Shown: in pieces, positions 1 to 15,071 of the stretch
Layout: each line of letters begins with the position of its first letter
Numbering within the stretch: position 1 is the first letter of the stretch
From: Diplosphaera chodatii
Taxonomy: Eukaryota > Chlorophyta > Trebouxiophyceae > Prasiolales > Stichococcaceae
Direction: 5' to 3'
NCBI GenBank assembly: GCA_032358165.1
Contig: JAALGY010000035.1
Coordinates: 62,001-126,000, forward strand
Length of the DNA: 64,000 nt
The notes under the pieces: model-generated
The model's database searches: none
Seen by the model: only the letters and a program-made list of their open reading frames with translations
What the model was told of the DNA's origin: nothing
Program-made: the position numbers and the translations under genes

Positions 1-60
1 TGCTTGGGAGGGCCCACCTGGCAAAACGCTCGCTGCAGGATTCCGGGTCCAGCCTGCCAA

Positions 61-582
61 ATGTCCTCACCAGGGCAGGCCACGGACCAGGCAAGCCTGC
101 TCCTGAGCAAGCAGCTGAGGGAGCTTACCAAGCGCCCAGTGGATGGCTTCTCCGCCGGTCTGGTCGACGACGACAACCTGTTTGAGTGGCAGGTCACAGT
201 CATGGGGCCGCCAGATACGCTATATGAGGGAGGGTTCTTCCACACCAGGCTGACCTTCCCAAAGGACTACCCGCAGAAGCCGCCCACCTGCAGGTTCACC
301 TCAGAGATGTGGCACCCAAATGTGTTCAGCGATGGGCGCGTTTGCATCTCGATTCTGCACAGTCCTGGGGATGACCCCATGGGTTATGAGTCAGCAGCCG
401 AGCGGTGGAGCCCGGTCCAGTCGGTGGAGACGATTATGCTGAGCATTATCTCGATGCTGTCGTCCCCCAACGATGAGTCGCCAGCCAACATAGACGCAGC
501 CAAGCAGTGGCGGGAGGACCGGGAGGGTTTCAAAAAGAAGGTCGGCAAGATCGTGCGGAAGTCCCAGGAGACGTTCCTCTGA
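61..582 (+). CDS. UBC7: Ubiquitin-conjugating enzyme E2, UBE2G1/UBC7 type
   Basis: The protein is an E2 that carries ubiquitin on a catalytic cysteine and passes it to E3-bound substrates; this subfamily serves ER-associated and cytosolic protein degradation. A single uninterrupted exon encodes 173 residues. Visible family marks are LTFPKDYPQKPP, the HPN box, the active-site cysteine in GRVCISILH (about Cys95), and the extra acidic loop after it (SPGDDPMGYESAAERW) that separates UBC7/UBE2G enzymes from ordinary E2s. The C-terminus RKSQETFL closely matches the UBE2G1 ending. The ATG at 61 gives the normal family N-terminus; the frame stays open upstream only through a TTG at position 4, so a longer protein is not supported. 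It converges with PRP6, whose stop lies about 300 bases away. Confidence 0.93.
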   Translation: MSSPGQATDQASLLLSKQLRELTKRPVDGFSAGLVDDDNLFEWQVTVMGPPDTLYEGGFFHTRLTFPKDYPQKPPTCRFTSEMWHPNVFSDGRVCISILHSPGDDPMGYESAAERWSPVQSVETIMLSIISMLSSPNDESPANIDAAKQWREDREGFKKKVGKIVRKSQETFL

Positions 583-880
583 CCCAGGCCACTCTACCTG
601 CAGCGTCCTGACGCCACAGCAGCATGCAGGGCGTCCGCCCCGCCCAGCTCGGCAGTCTGACTGCCAAAAAGACAGTAGTTTAGTGTAGCTAGCCACTAGG
701 GAAGTAGTCTAGGTGCCCTGGGACTCCCTTCATGCGTAGAATGTACAGAATGTACAGCCTGTCTGAATGCCTGGTATAACGCTATCCACACTCACAAGTT
801 GCCCACACGCCAGGCTGACAGGTCAGTCCGCAGTCAAGTGCTTCACAACACCGCATCGGATGGTCAATCCATGCACCCTG
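583..880. other. Convergent 3' intergenic gap
   Basis: This gap of about 300 bases lies between the stops of the E2 gene and PRP6. It holds a short direct duplication (agaatgtac twice, near 738-756). I see no gene, RNA or clear terminator in it. Confidence 0.6.
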
Positions 881-3800
881 TCAGGGAGGTGGGTTCTCCA
901 GGTCTGCGACCACCAGTGGTAGCAGCTGCGCCGTCGACTTGTGTGTGTGCTCCAGGGACTTGGAGACACGCTGCCACCGCTCGCCATGGTGCGGCTCTGC
1001 TGTGATGCATTTGTCCAGCACCTGTTTTGCTAGCTCTGGGCTGCCATGCTGCTGCTCGAAAGCATAGTACTGTGCCCAGGCATCGCCATTGTCTGGATCC
1101 AGCAGCACAGCACGCTGGAACCATGATCGCGCCTTCTCGATCTGCATGGTGGTGCAGTGGGTTGGTCAGAGAATTAGCAGCAAAACATGAAACAATGGCC
1201 AGTTGCATGCCGTTCACACCAGAACATTGTACACAGTACTATCCAGCTGGTGGTGCACCTTGCGGTCGTGCCAAAACAGCTGGGCAACAGCGGCAATGAT
1301 GTGCGGGTCATCATTGCAGCGCTTCAGGGCGTCCACCGACTTGGCGCGCCGCTGCGGCCGGGGCGCCATGCTGATGGCCTCCGCATGCAGCATGCCAGAC
1401 GTGGGGCACTCCTGGGAGATAGCAACGGACAGCATCGTAATGCCGCGGAGACACACTGCACTGCTAAAAACGCCAGTCGCGGTGCAAAGGTATTCCGGTT
1501 GACGCTTGCATGCAGATGCAGGGGCTAACAGCCGGAGGCTGGGAGCACCACCTGCAGCGCCTTGGCCATGAGCGAGTCGGCTGCCTTGGGCAGGCCGGCG
1601 CGCAGCTCGGTGCGCACGGAGACGAGCCACAGCTCCTCGTTGCCCCTGTTCTTGTGGCGGCCCTGCTCCAGTGTGGCGCGCGCCTTGGACATGTTGCCCG
1701 CCTGCTCCTCCAGCCGCGCCGCCGCCTGCACTCCAGGCATGGAGAGCATTACAGGAAGGCACCAGAAGGCACCCGAGAGCTGCGTTGCCCAACTGCAATG
1801 GCACATGCAGGCAAGTAAGGCTGCGAAACACCCTTCAAAGCACACGATGCGGGCGGCGGCGGCGGCGTACCCGCCACAGGGGGACGCTGGAGATGCAGCG
1901 CTTGAGGCCGTTTTGGAAGGCGAGGCGCGCCGCGGCGAGGGCGCCCTGCCGCTGCTCCAGCTGCCCCAGCATGAGCCACAGCTTGTCGAAGTAGGGGAAG
2001 CGCTCCAGGGCGGCCTTCAGCAGGCGGCGCTCCTCGGCCGCATTGCCCAGCTCCCGCTCCACCACCGCCGACTTCATCCACACGCGCTGGGTGGAGGAGG
2101 CAGGCACCCGCGCCTCCCCCTCCCCCCGCGCCTTGGCCAGGATGATGCGCGCCCGCTCCGGCTCCTGGGCAGTCAGGCAACCCACCGGCAGTCAGCTTTG
2201 CCGTGCATGGCCTGTCTCTGGTCCACATGCGAAGCCGCCTGACTCTGGTATCATGACAGGCAGTTTGCTGCAGTGACAATCGAGCAAGAAAAGGGATCAG
2301 GAACCAGATGGGCTCACCTGGTTCTCGAACTCCAGCTTGAAGGCGGCCAGCCAGATGTCCTCCGACTCGGGGTTGGCGTCGAAAGCGAGCTTGAGGATGT
2401 CGCGGGCGGCAGGGACCTGCCCCGCCAGCCACTTCTCCTTGGCCGCCATGAGCCACAGCACCTCCGCCCGCGGACAGTACTTGACCGCCTCCTGCAGCAC
2501 TGCGTCCAGGGACTCCGGCGTGCCGTGCGCCTTTTCCAGCTGCGCCTCCCGCCTGCATTGCACAGTGGCTGACCATGTCGAAGGCACACAAGCAGCTAGT
2601 GCCCATCCAGCAGGCCAGCTGAACGTTCCGCAGGTAAGCAACATGTGCCTCGACCCCACAGGTGGCCATGCAGGCAGGCCACAGGGAGCAGCCAGGAACT
2701 CGAGTGCGGGCTCACTTCCAGATGGATTTTTTGCCGGGGAAGACGGAGCGGGCGTGGCGCAGGATGGCGCGCGCCGTCTCCACGCTGCCCCGGCGAAGTG
2801 CCTCGTCGGCGTCCGCCATCCAGGTGCGCTTGCGGTCCTCCTCCTCCACGCCCAGCCCGATCACCGCGCCCACGATCGCACGGCACGTCTGCACCATCGG
2901 CGGGCTGGCGCGCTCCGCCGCCTCTGCCTCCTGCATGTGTTATGTATGGGCACAGTTGGAGGCAGTTGGCAACTCAACCTGTGCGTTGCTTTGGGCAAAG
3001 CCTCCCCAGAGCAGGGCACCAAAAGCACATGAAGTTTGAGTGACCCATGAATGCCCGGCTGAAAGCGCACCTTCAGCCAGGACTCCCGGTCGATGACGAC
3101 CGAGTTGGCGGTGAGGCTCTTGATGGAGTTCTTGATGATCTTGTCCACCATGGCGGTCTTGCCGTGTGCCTCCTCCAGCTTGGCGGCGGTGATCCAGATG
3201 CTGGCATCGGTGGGGATCTGTTGCCGCGCCTTGTTCAGGATCTTGCGCGCTGCATCATATGTCTCCAGCCGTGCAAACGCCAGCCACAGCTCCACATGCT
3301 GTGGGCAGCACTCCACCGCACGCGCCTGAAGAGCAAGCATGGAGAGGCATTGCTGCACTTCTGATGAGTTGTTCAAGGTGCCCTGTCGAAAGTAGTTTGC
3401 CAATGCAAGCACGAGCTGTGGCTGCAAGTTGATGCTGTCTACAAAAGGGGGTGCTGAGGGCAGCGCGGACCAGCAGGATGCGGGCGTCATCCTCGTTGGC
3501 CAGCTCCACCGCGGCCTTCCACAGCCGCACGCTGTTGGGCACCCGCTCCAGCGCCCGCCGCAGCACCCGCGCCTTTGCCGCATCGTCCGTCTCCAGCCTG
3601 GCAGCCTGTGCATCATATGGCAGCTCCCACCTCAGCACCATGCACTGGGCCACACGACTGCTCTGGGATGGCACAGGAGGCAACAGTTGCGCATGCTGTG
3701 CCGATGCGGATATGCGGCATTTGGAGCAGGGTCTCAAGCGTGCCAGACCTGGAGCCAGAGTTTGATGGAGTTGGGCAGGGCTGCGACGCCGCGCGCGAGC

Positions 3801-5466
3801 ACGGCCTTGGCGCTGTCTGGGTTGGCCTGCATGCGCGACGCCTCCAGCCAGATGTCATCGCTGGTGGGGCAGAAGTCGCAGCCCTTCTGCAGCAGCAGCC
3901 GCGCCTGCGACTGTTTGCCGGCCTGCAGGGGATGGGATGCACGACGGTTGAGCAGTGCACTCATGGTTGTTCTGCCATCACATGCCCTGATGCAGCGGGT
4001 CAGGTCTGCAGATGGCATGCTGCTCAGTTAGGGTGAATCACAGCATGCATCCAAAAAGACCTACCAGCTCCTCCAGGCGGGCGGCGGCGATCCAGCCGGG
4101 GGCATGCCGAGGGTTGGTGTTGGTGACGCTCTTCAGCAGCAGGCGCGCCTTCTTGATGTCACTGATTTCTGCGTCCGAGGAAATCTTGATGCTCTTCATG
4201 TCGGTGAGGTAGCCCTTGGGGTCCACCACCGTCTGCCCCGTCACAGAATCAGCCATGCGATCCAGGTTGAGTCGAATGACCGTCTCACGGCCCTCGCCAA
4301 CGGCTGTCAGGTCTGTGGTGGCATAGCCTGCCGGCGTTTCCAGCCCGGCACTGGGCTCTGCTGCTGTGTTGGTCTGCTTCTCAGCGGCAGCCGCAGCCAG
4401 CAGTGTGTCAGGCACTGGCGTGAAGCTTTCGAAGCGCGGCCGCTTGTTCTTGATGGTGTAGTCACCAATCTCTGGGATGGCCTCCCACTCCAGGTCGCTG
4501 ACAGTGGCCAGCTTGCGCTTGAGGTCTGCAAACTGCTCTGTGATCTTCGGGTTCTCCTCCCGATACTTCTCGATCTCCTCCTTGAGCCGTGCTTCCCTCC
4601 GATCCTGTGGGCATAGCAATGCTACCATTTTGCACTCCCATCAACGTGGACTATCAGATGCAAACAATGGTCTCCTGCCGCTGGTGAAATGCAGCACAGT
4701 GAAAGCATTCAGACAGAAACATCGCTGCGCTCCCACAACAAGGCGCACCCTGCGGCGGTCGTCCATAAAGTCATCGACGTGGGCCCATATCTCATCGGCC
4801 TCTTTATCGTCCTTGTCGTACTCGCCAGTTGTGCCCGCCAGCAGCGCTGTGTCCGACCCCATGAACTCGTCAAACTTGGAGTCGTCCTCGGCATCATCAT
4901 CCTTCTTCGGCTGCGGCGGCGGCGCAGCTGGTGCTGGGCCCTGCATGTGGGAACCAGCGGGCATCATTGCATAGGCTTCAACGCACTGCTGCATGCCCAG
5001 TCTGTGCAGACCATGCGAGAGCACCCAGAGGAATCAAGGATCCACGTCGATGCCCTGGGCATGTAGCTGTACAGACAAGACGAGCTGCAGCAACTGCACA
5101 CAACACACACAGTAGCACCAAGGACTCGCTCGGTGAGGCTCACGAGCAGCGAAACCTACCGCCTCTGGTCCTGTGTCACCCAGGGCAACCTTGGCAGGTC
5201 CCACATCACTGCGCGTCATGAAGCCGCTGGCGCCACGCCCCAGCCCCGGCACATACCTGCAACACAGCAATTTGCTCGTCACCCGGAACGAAGCGCGCAT
5301 CCAGCCCCACCTATGAATGAAGCAGCAGCATGACTGCAGCTGCCATGCAGCCCAGCAGAATGCCGTACCCAGCAGGCGCCTTCATGGTGTTGAAGTCGAC
5401 CTTCGCGCCACTGGAGCCCGGCGCCGGGGCGTTCTCCATCATGATTTTCACCCGTGCAAGCGCCAT
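881..5466 (-). CDS. PRP6: Pre-mRNA-processing factor 6 (PRP6/STA1), U4/U6.U5 tri-snRNP protein
   Basis: This is a scaffold of the spliceosomal tri-snRNP, bridging U5 and U4/U6 through many HAT/TPR helical repeats. About a dozen exons on the minus strand read through PRP6 in order. The N-terminal PRP1 signature [17 protein letters not shown] is at 5260-5210. The acidic block with [20 protein letters not shown] is near 4830. The segment [16 protein letters not shown] to [13 protein letters not shown] is at 4530-4200. HAT repeats follow ([64 protein letters not shown]), and the C-terminal repeat [11 protein letters not shown] ends at 881. Exon 1 starts at ATG 5466, preceded in frame by a TAA. 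It joins exon 2 through a phase-2 junction that restores [10 protein letters not shown]. Arabidopsis STA1 has a ubiquitin-like N-terminus that this protein lacks. It is convergent with the E2 gene. Confidence 0.93.
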
Positions 5467-6049
5467 GTTGACCACTTCTTACGCCGTCAGTATAAGGATC
5501 AACAGCTACAGTTGCTGTCCACAACTCTGGCTTTGGCGCAGGCGCAGCCTGAGTGGTGTCCGGGGCGTCAGTGGGGTTTGTGCCGCCTCAACCCTCAGCA
5601 CTGCCATATGACGCCCCACACATTGCTGAACTGCAAGGCTGGGACTTTAGCGACACGACAGGTTACAAGTCAGGATGTTACTGCCAGCAATCGAGGTGGA
5701 CGCCCACTACAGCCTTTCAGATCTTGACAGTCGGGGATGCCGCGCTGGCAGGACACCCACGCTGCAATGACGAGGCTGGGTGTCAGAGCTACGCAACGTG
5801 CATGCAGTGCATGCCTGCAGTTGATGTTGCCACTGTGGTGGTAGGTGCGACAACGCTGCAGGGCGGCTGGTGCCGATGCAATCAATCTGATTAGTTCAGC
5901 CAATCGACTTTCAAATTCACCTGAACTCCGCCTCGCCACGCTGCAAACGGGCTTTTGAACAGATGATCCCGATCTTGTGTGGCAGAGTATCAGATGAAGA
6001 TAAGCACTGACATCTCATTGGCTCCTCCACCTTTGCTTCTCCTGCTACA
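5467..6049. other. Tandem intergenic gap between TPST 3' end and PRP6 start
   Basis: About 580 bases should hold the TPST 3' UTR and the PRP6 promoter. There is a minus-strand reading frame of 89 codons (5939-5670), but its composition looks random and it matches nothing I know. No promoter motif can be supported. Confidence 0.5.
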
Positions 6050-8631
6050 TCAACCGGTCGCTGAACCGTATGTTTCAGTGGCGGTCTGGCCAAGACAGAT
6101 AGTAAATGCTATGTAAAATGACGTGCATCCTGCCGCTGCCCTGCCGTACCTACAGTTCGTCTTCAAGTACACCTGCATAGCCCAGAGTAGTTGTGAGGCC
6201 GGCAACAGTGTCAAGCATGTCAGCACGAGGTCTTGTTGTAAAATGACCCCAGCACGTATGCATCGAGCACCTGTAGCCGGTCCAGTTGTGCCAGTGCCTC
6301 TCTCTTGTGATTGTGCCGGCGGCTCTGGCGGCATACGCTCGCGTACACGTGCCTGATGCGGGCGTTTGTGCTGGTGGGTCACCATATGCTCCAGGAGACC
6401 CTTGGCATGCTGCTGCGCGATGCGGCTGTGCAGCAGCGTCTTGCCCAGGCTGTGAAGGGCACTGTCCATTTCGTTCTTGCCCCTGCGGATGGACCACTGC
6501 TGTCATGCCATTGAGCAGCGATGCAGCCTCTGCCCCGCTGCTGCAGTGTGCTGTGCTTCCCAACAAGCGACCCACCTGATTAGCTGCACGACTTCCGGAC
6601 TGATGGTGCGGCGAGCCGTTGGCGAGGATGTGAAGTTCTGCCCAGTCGCAGTTCCGAGACCACTCAGAGAGATGGCTTTGCGCTGACGGTTTCGCTGCTG
6701 CGCGCTTTGGCTGCACTCAAAGAAAGCGTCTCGCACTGTGGCCTCCGTCCGGAAGCTGTCATCCGGCAGGATTTGTCGCGCTGGTCCGCTGGCCTCGTGA
6801 CCGCGTACAATTGCGGCCTCCTGACCGGCTGCCTTGACCTCTGCCTGCGAACAGTTCAAATTGAAATGTAACCCAACTTGATTATTTCAGCAGACAAGCA
6901 GGCTCTTTCATACCAACCTCAATCAAGCTCGGTGCATTAGCCAAAGTTGGCTGAAGCGGGTGAATATTGCACACAGAAACGTGCACAGGCACACCTGAAG
7001 GTGTTCATACTCCTCCTTGAGCGCACGCAGCCATTCCGGTGCTGCAGGCTCCTGCAGCTGCTGCCCAGCCTGTGGCGGTGGCTCGACTCCAGCCGCCCTC
7101 ACCGCTTTCTCGTCACGCCAGCGCCTGAGCCCATCAGCTACTTCCCTGCTGCAAGTGAGTCGTACATCAGCATAGTGAGTTCACAAACTACGCTGCCAGT
7201 AACAACTGCTGCGGGCAAGGGTTCCCACCTTCGCTTTGCCTGCACTTCCAGGGTCAGCTGCTGCAGGCGGCTCCGTGCTTGATCGACATCCTGGCTGGCC
7301 TGACCTGAGCCATCATCCTGTGGACATGATGGCAGAGTACTCCTATGCAAAGACCTGGGCCAAGGTGCTCGCAGTCCACCCTAGGTATGCAGTGCCAGGC
7401 GCCTCACCTCATAAGAGAAGGCATGGGGTGTCGAGGCTCTCCATGTTGGTCCATCCAGCTGGATTCCCAGCGTGGCCTGTCAAGCACGATGCCACCTAAG
7501 CTACATGCGACACAGCTGTGCACTGAGCACCTATAGCGTAGCTGCAACATATTCAAGCGATGCAGCCTGCAGACCACCCACCGCAAGTGACGCAATGGAC
7601 AGGGGCAGCTCCTCCATCACTCCAACATGCAGCATGGCCCTGACACGGTCCTCCGCTAGTCGTTGCAGCTGATGCTGCACGTGTGCATGCAACCGAGCGC
7701 ACTCTCGGAGCTGGGCTGCCTCTGGCCAGTGCGAGTAGCTGGTCAAGCCCAGCACCTGCCCACATACATGAGTATTGTAAGCATGTGAGTGGCAGGGTGC
7801 TTATAAATGTGCTGCGGGAGTGCCTGGTCTGTCAACTGCATGAGTCTCCTCCTGCATGGATGCACACCTGCATGGTCTGTCCATTGCCCAGCACATCATC
7901 CACTTCAGGATGCTGCACAAACTCTGCCAGTGGCATGACCAAATTGTTGTTATAGGTGTGAGTTGGCTGCAGCGTCTTTTTGGTCGCCGACATGCCCTTC
8001 TCTGCCTCGACCTGCAGTCAAGGTAGTAACTTGGCATGAGCGCGACGGAGAGTGCCAGCACATCCAGTTGTGTATTGCATATGACAAGTGCTGACTTGCC
8101 CACCCGACGCAGCAAGTCCTGCTCGATGAGCGGCACCAGCTGCGACCAAGGCCACACGTTCCGTGTGTTTGTTTTGCTCGGGTCAGCAGTGTAGTTGCTG
8201 GGCCGTGAAAGAACGCGCGCCGCCACCTCCACTGCAAACTCGTATGCGCTGAGCACTCGTTCCAACGGGTCTCGAAGCTGCGTCACAATCGCTGCTTGTG
8301 CTGGGAGGAAGTCCGTGGCACTGTAGTCGTCATGCGATGCCAGCAGACCGCAGGAGCCCATGCTGACATTGAGCCGCAGCACGTCGTAGGACTTAGCACA
8401 GCGCTTGCTGGGCGGAGTTGCCAGCTTCAGAAAACAGCTGTGGACTGTGCGACCCGCTGACCTGGGAATGTGCAGAAACCACAGCATCTTGCTGGGATCT
8501 GGCTGTGCGCCGCTCCCACGGTGGTGCCGCTGTAAGTCTTCGATCAGACGTTCACACGTTTCCGGGCTGAGAGCTGCACCGCTGCTCATTGCCACGACCA
8601 GGATGAACAGACTGACCAAGTAGCGCTGCAT
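6050..8631 (-). CDS. TPST: Tyrosylprotein sulfotransferase, plant type (TPST)
   Basis: The enzyme would transfer sulfate from PAPS to tyrosines of secreted proteins in the Golgi. The start at ATG 8631 gives a hydrophobic signal sequence (RYLVSLFILVVAMSSGAALS); the frame extends upstream only through a TTG. Exon 1 carries the PAPS 5'-phosphosulfate-binding signature LWFLHIPRSAGRTVHSCFLK, then KSYDVLRLN, LLASHDDYS, and the second binding element QLRDPLERVLSAYEFAVEVAAR. These match Arabidopsis TPST closely and resemble heparan-sulfate 6-O-sulfotransferases, not animal TPSTs. Later exons hold VDDVLGNGQTMQ (about 7930), LGLTSYSHWPEA with MLHVGVMEELPLSIAS (7750-7590), TISPEVVQLI (about 6600) and NEMDSALHSLGKTLL (about 6450), in the order of the plant enzyme. 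The last exon is assumed to run to the first stop; a plant-like C-terminal membrane anchor is not obvious, so the 3' end is uncertain. Confidence 0.8.
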
Positions 8632-9120
8632 TGCGCAAGCTTTGGCACCGTCAAGTGATCTGGGTAAGGGCGCTGTGGCTGTAAGATCCAATTGTCGTCC
8701 TCAATGGAGATGCATCAGTCACGCAGTGGCATTGGTGCGCCCATGGCGCACCGTGATCGCTCTACATCGCTACACAAGGCGTGATGAGCAGACCCAACAT
8801 GCATGCAACATTTGCCGGAACGCTGCCCACTATGTCCCCTGGTGCCACTGGTCATCTGTTACGTAATAGATTTTGCAGGGGCATTGCCCACGAGACACGA
8901 TGTGCAGCTGGGTGCAGCAGCGACGTTGCACTCTCCAGTTGTTTCCCGATATACGGTGACGAGTCTTCCGCGATTCTGTGCTTGCAAGGCACTGAGCTGT
9001 CAGTTGCAGTTGAACAAAGCGAACCAGGTGACGCAAGCAGGGACTGTTGCTTGCTTGCTGTCACTGCAACCTGCCTAGCTTTCTTGGTTCTGGCCTCAGC
9101 GGCCATCAACAGGAGGCACA
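8632..9120. other. Divergent intergenic region TPST / m-AAA protease
   Basis: The 489 bases between two outward-facing starts should hold both promoters. Short reading frames on both strands are not coding-like. No specific element can be named. Confidence 0.5.
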
Positions 9121-13502
<4,382 letters not shown>

Positions 13503-13796
13503 GCAAAAGCTACCATCTGGGTCTTTCAGGAGTTTAAGTGCAGCCATGCTGATCGCAGCTGCCCTTTGTTCCTCGTTGTCGAACAAGATGGTGTATGTGG
13601 GGGAACGGTGTGACGAATAGGGTTTACGGTATGTAGTGTCTGTGTACGGAGTTCCTTTCGAACTTCATAGGTGTGCAGCTTGATGCCCAGCATGGCAAAG
13701 CTGCCTGTCCCCACCACACGTGGTTTCGTCCACTAGCATCCTCCTCAACCTTAGAGGCTGCCCATCCATCCTCCTGCCCCAATGCCAATGCACAGC
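13503..13796. other. Convergent 3' gap between m-AAA protease and RPL23
   Basis: Just under 300 bases lie between two stop codons. This is presumably both 3' UTRs. Nothing else is visible. Confidence 0.5.
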
Positions 13797-14707
13797 CTAC
13801 ACAATGGAGTTGGCAGCTGATGCAATACGCGGCCACAGATCGGCGCACTCCTTTGCCACAGGCCCTGTGATGGCTGACCCTGCACAGCACGGAAGATTAT
13901 GTTTGAGGGATGTTGACATGTATGCATTAAGCAATCCAATGCAGCACGCTATAAAGTGTTCTGAAACCGGAACCCAGCAGTTGTGGCTTGTGATGCCAGA
14001 AAACTGCACAGTGCAGGGCTGAATTCTGTGCAGTCCCTGCAATGTATCGACAGCTGAGCGCACCCTTCATCTCGCCCTTCGGATTCACGATGACACCGGC
14101 ATTGTCCTCAAAGTAGAGGAATACGCCGTCCTTGCGGCGCCATGGCTTCCGCTGGCGGATGACCACCGCCGGCATGACTGCACAGCGGAAGACGCTGGTT
14201 TACCTCCAGGTGCTGCCACGCAGCGGCTCAGCCAGCATCACCGGTGGTGAGTGCCCGGAGCGCAAGCATGCCAGCCTTGCCGACTGCAAGTGCCTACAAT
14301 CCTGCCGGTGGCTCATTGCGAACCAGCACAATTTGCAGGATACTGGGAATGGTGAAAACTGATGACCTACCAATCCAGAGCTGCAGCTACCTTGGTCAAC
14401 AGCAGGTCTGCTATCTGCTCCGCCTTGCCCGCAGGATATGCACAGCGGCACCAGCGGAACATGCAAGCCTGCACTCACCCTTCTTGCGCAGGTCCGGCTT
14501 GCCCTTCTTCACCGTCGCCATCACCATGTCACCACATGCGGCCGCGGGCAGTCTGTTGAGGCGGGCTCCCCAGCCGCACACTGCAATGATGTACAGGTTC
14601 TTGGCCCCTGAGTTGTCGGCGCAGTTCATGACGGCCGCCACCGGCAGACCCAGAGACATGCGGAACTTGTTGCCGGCTGCTCCTCCGCGCCCCCGCTTGG
14701 ACGCCAT
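13797..14707 (-). CDS. RPL23: 60S ribosomal protein L23 (uL14)
   Basis: This is a universal large-subunit protein at the subunit interface, near the factor-binding region. Three exons can be placed exactly on the minus strand: 14707-14479, 14177-14064 and 13879-13797. They join in frame to 141 residues, the family's normal length. The sequence follows eukaryotic uL14 throughout: [106 protein letters not shown]. It ends with TAG straight after NSIV, showing that TAG acts as a stop in this genome. It is divergent from OXA1, with about 360 bases between starts. Confidence 0.96.
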
Positions 14708-15071
14708 AGTGGCCTGCAGACAGCAGATGGTCCACCTGAGCTAGGCACTGTGCAACCGGTGGCGGCAACGCAGCAGCGCAGGTGTGACAGCAGCGACACA
14801 GCAGTGTCTGCGCAGGCGCACCTTGCTGCGCTGGCCCGCGCGCCCTGCCAACCGCTGGAAAGACCTCACTGCGAGCAAGCCGCCTCGCCTCAGATGCAGT
14901 GGAAGTACATACTGGAAGTTCATTGGCTGCGGTGGCTCCCGCCAGTGGCATCTGAGAACCTCGCCCGTCAAACATGCATCAAGCCTTCGGTAAAAGCTTG
15001 CGCGAGGGGCAGTGGTTTCAGCAGGGGCATTGGCTCCTACGTTCGGGTTGCCGCAGTCCCGCCACATCAGG
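14708..15071. other. Divergent intergenic region RPL23 / OXA1
   Basis: About 360 bases between opposed starts, probably both promoters. The OXA1 frame extends 20 codons upstream here from a GTG, with no ATG. No motif can be supported. Confidence 0.45.

Noticed and set aside
4..60. N-terminal extension of the E2 enzyme
   Set aside because: It begins with TTG, not ATG, and the ATG at 61 gives the normal UBE2G1-type N-terminus.
1562..2242. 226-codon plus-strand frame
   Set aside because: Antisense to PRP6 HAT-repeat exons that are clearly conserved; no plausible protein features.
5670..5939. 89-codon minus-strand frame upstream of PRP6
   Set aside because: An in-frame TAA precedes the PRP6 ATG, so it is not an N-terminal exon in frame, and it shows no domain.
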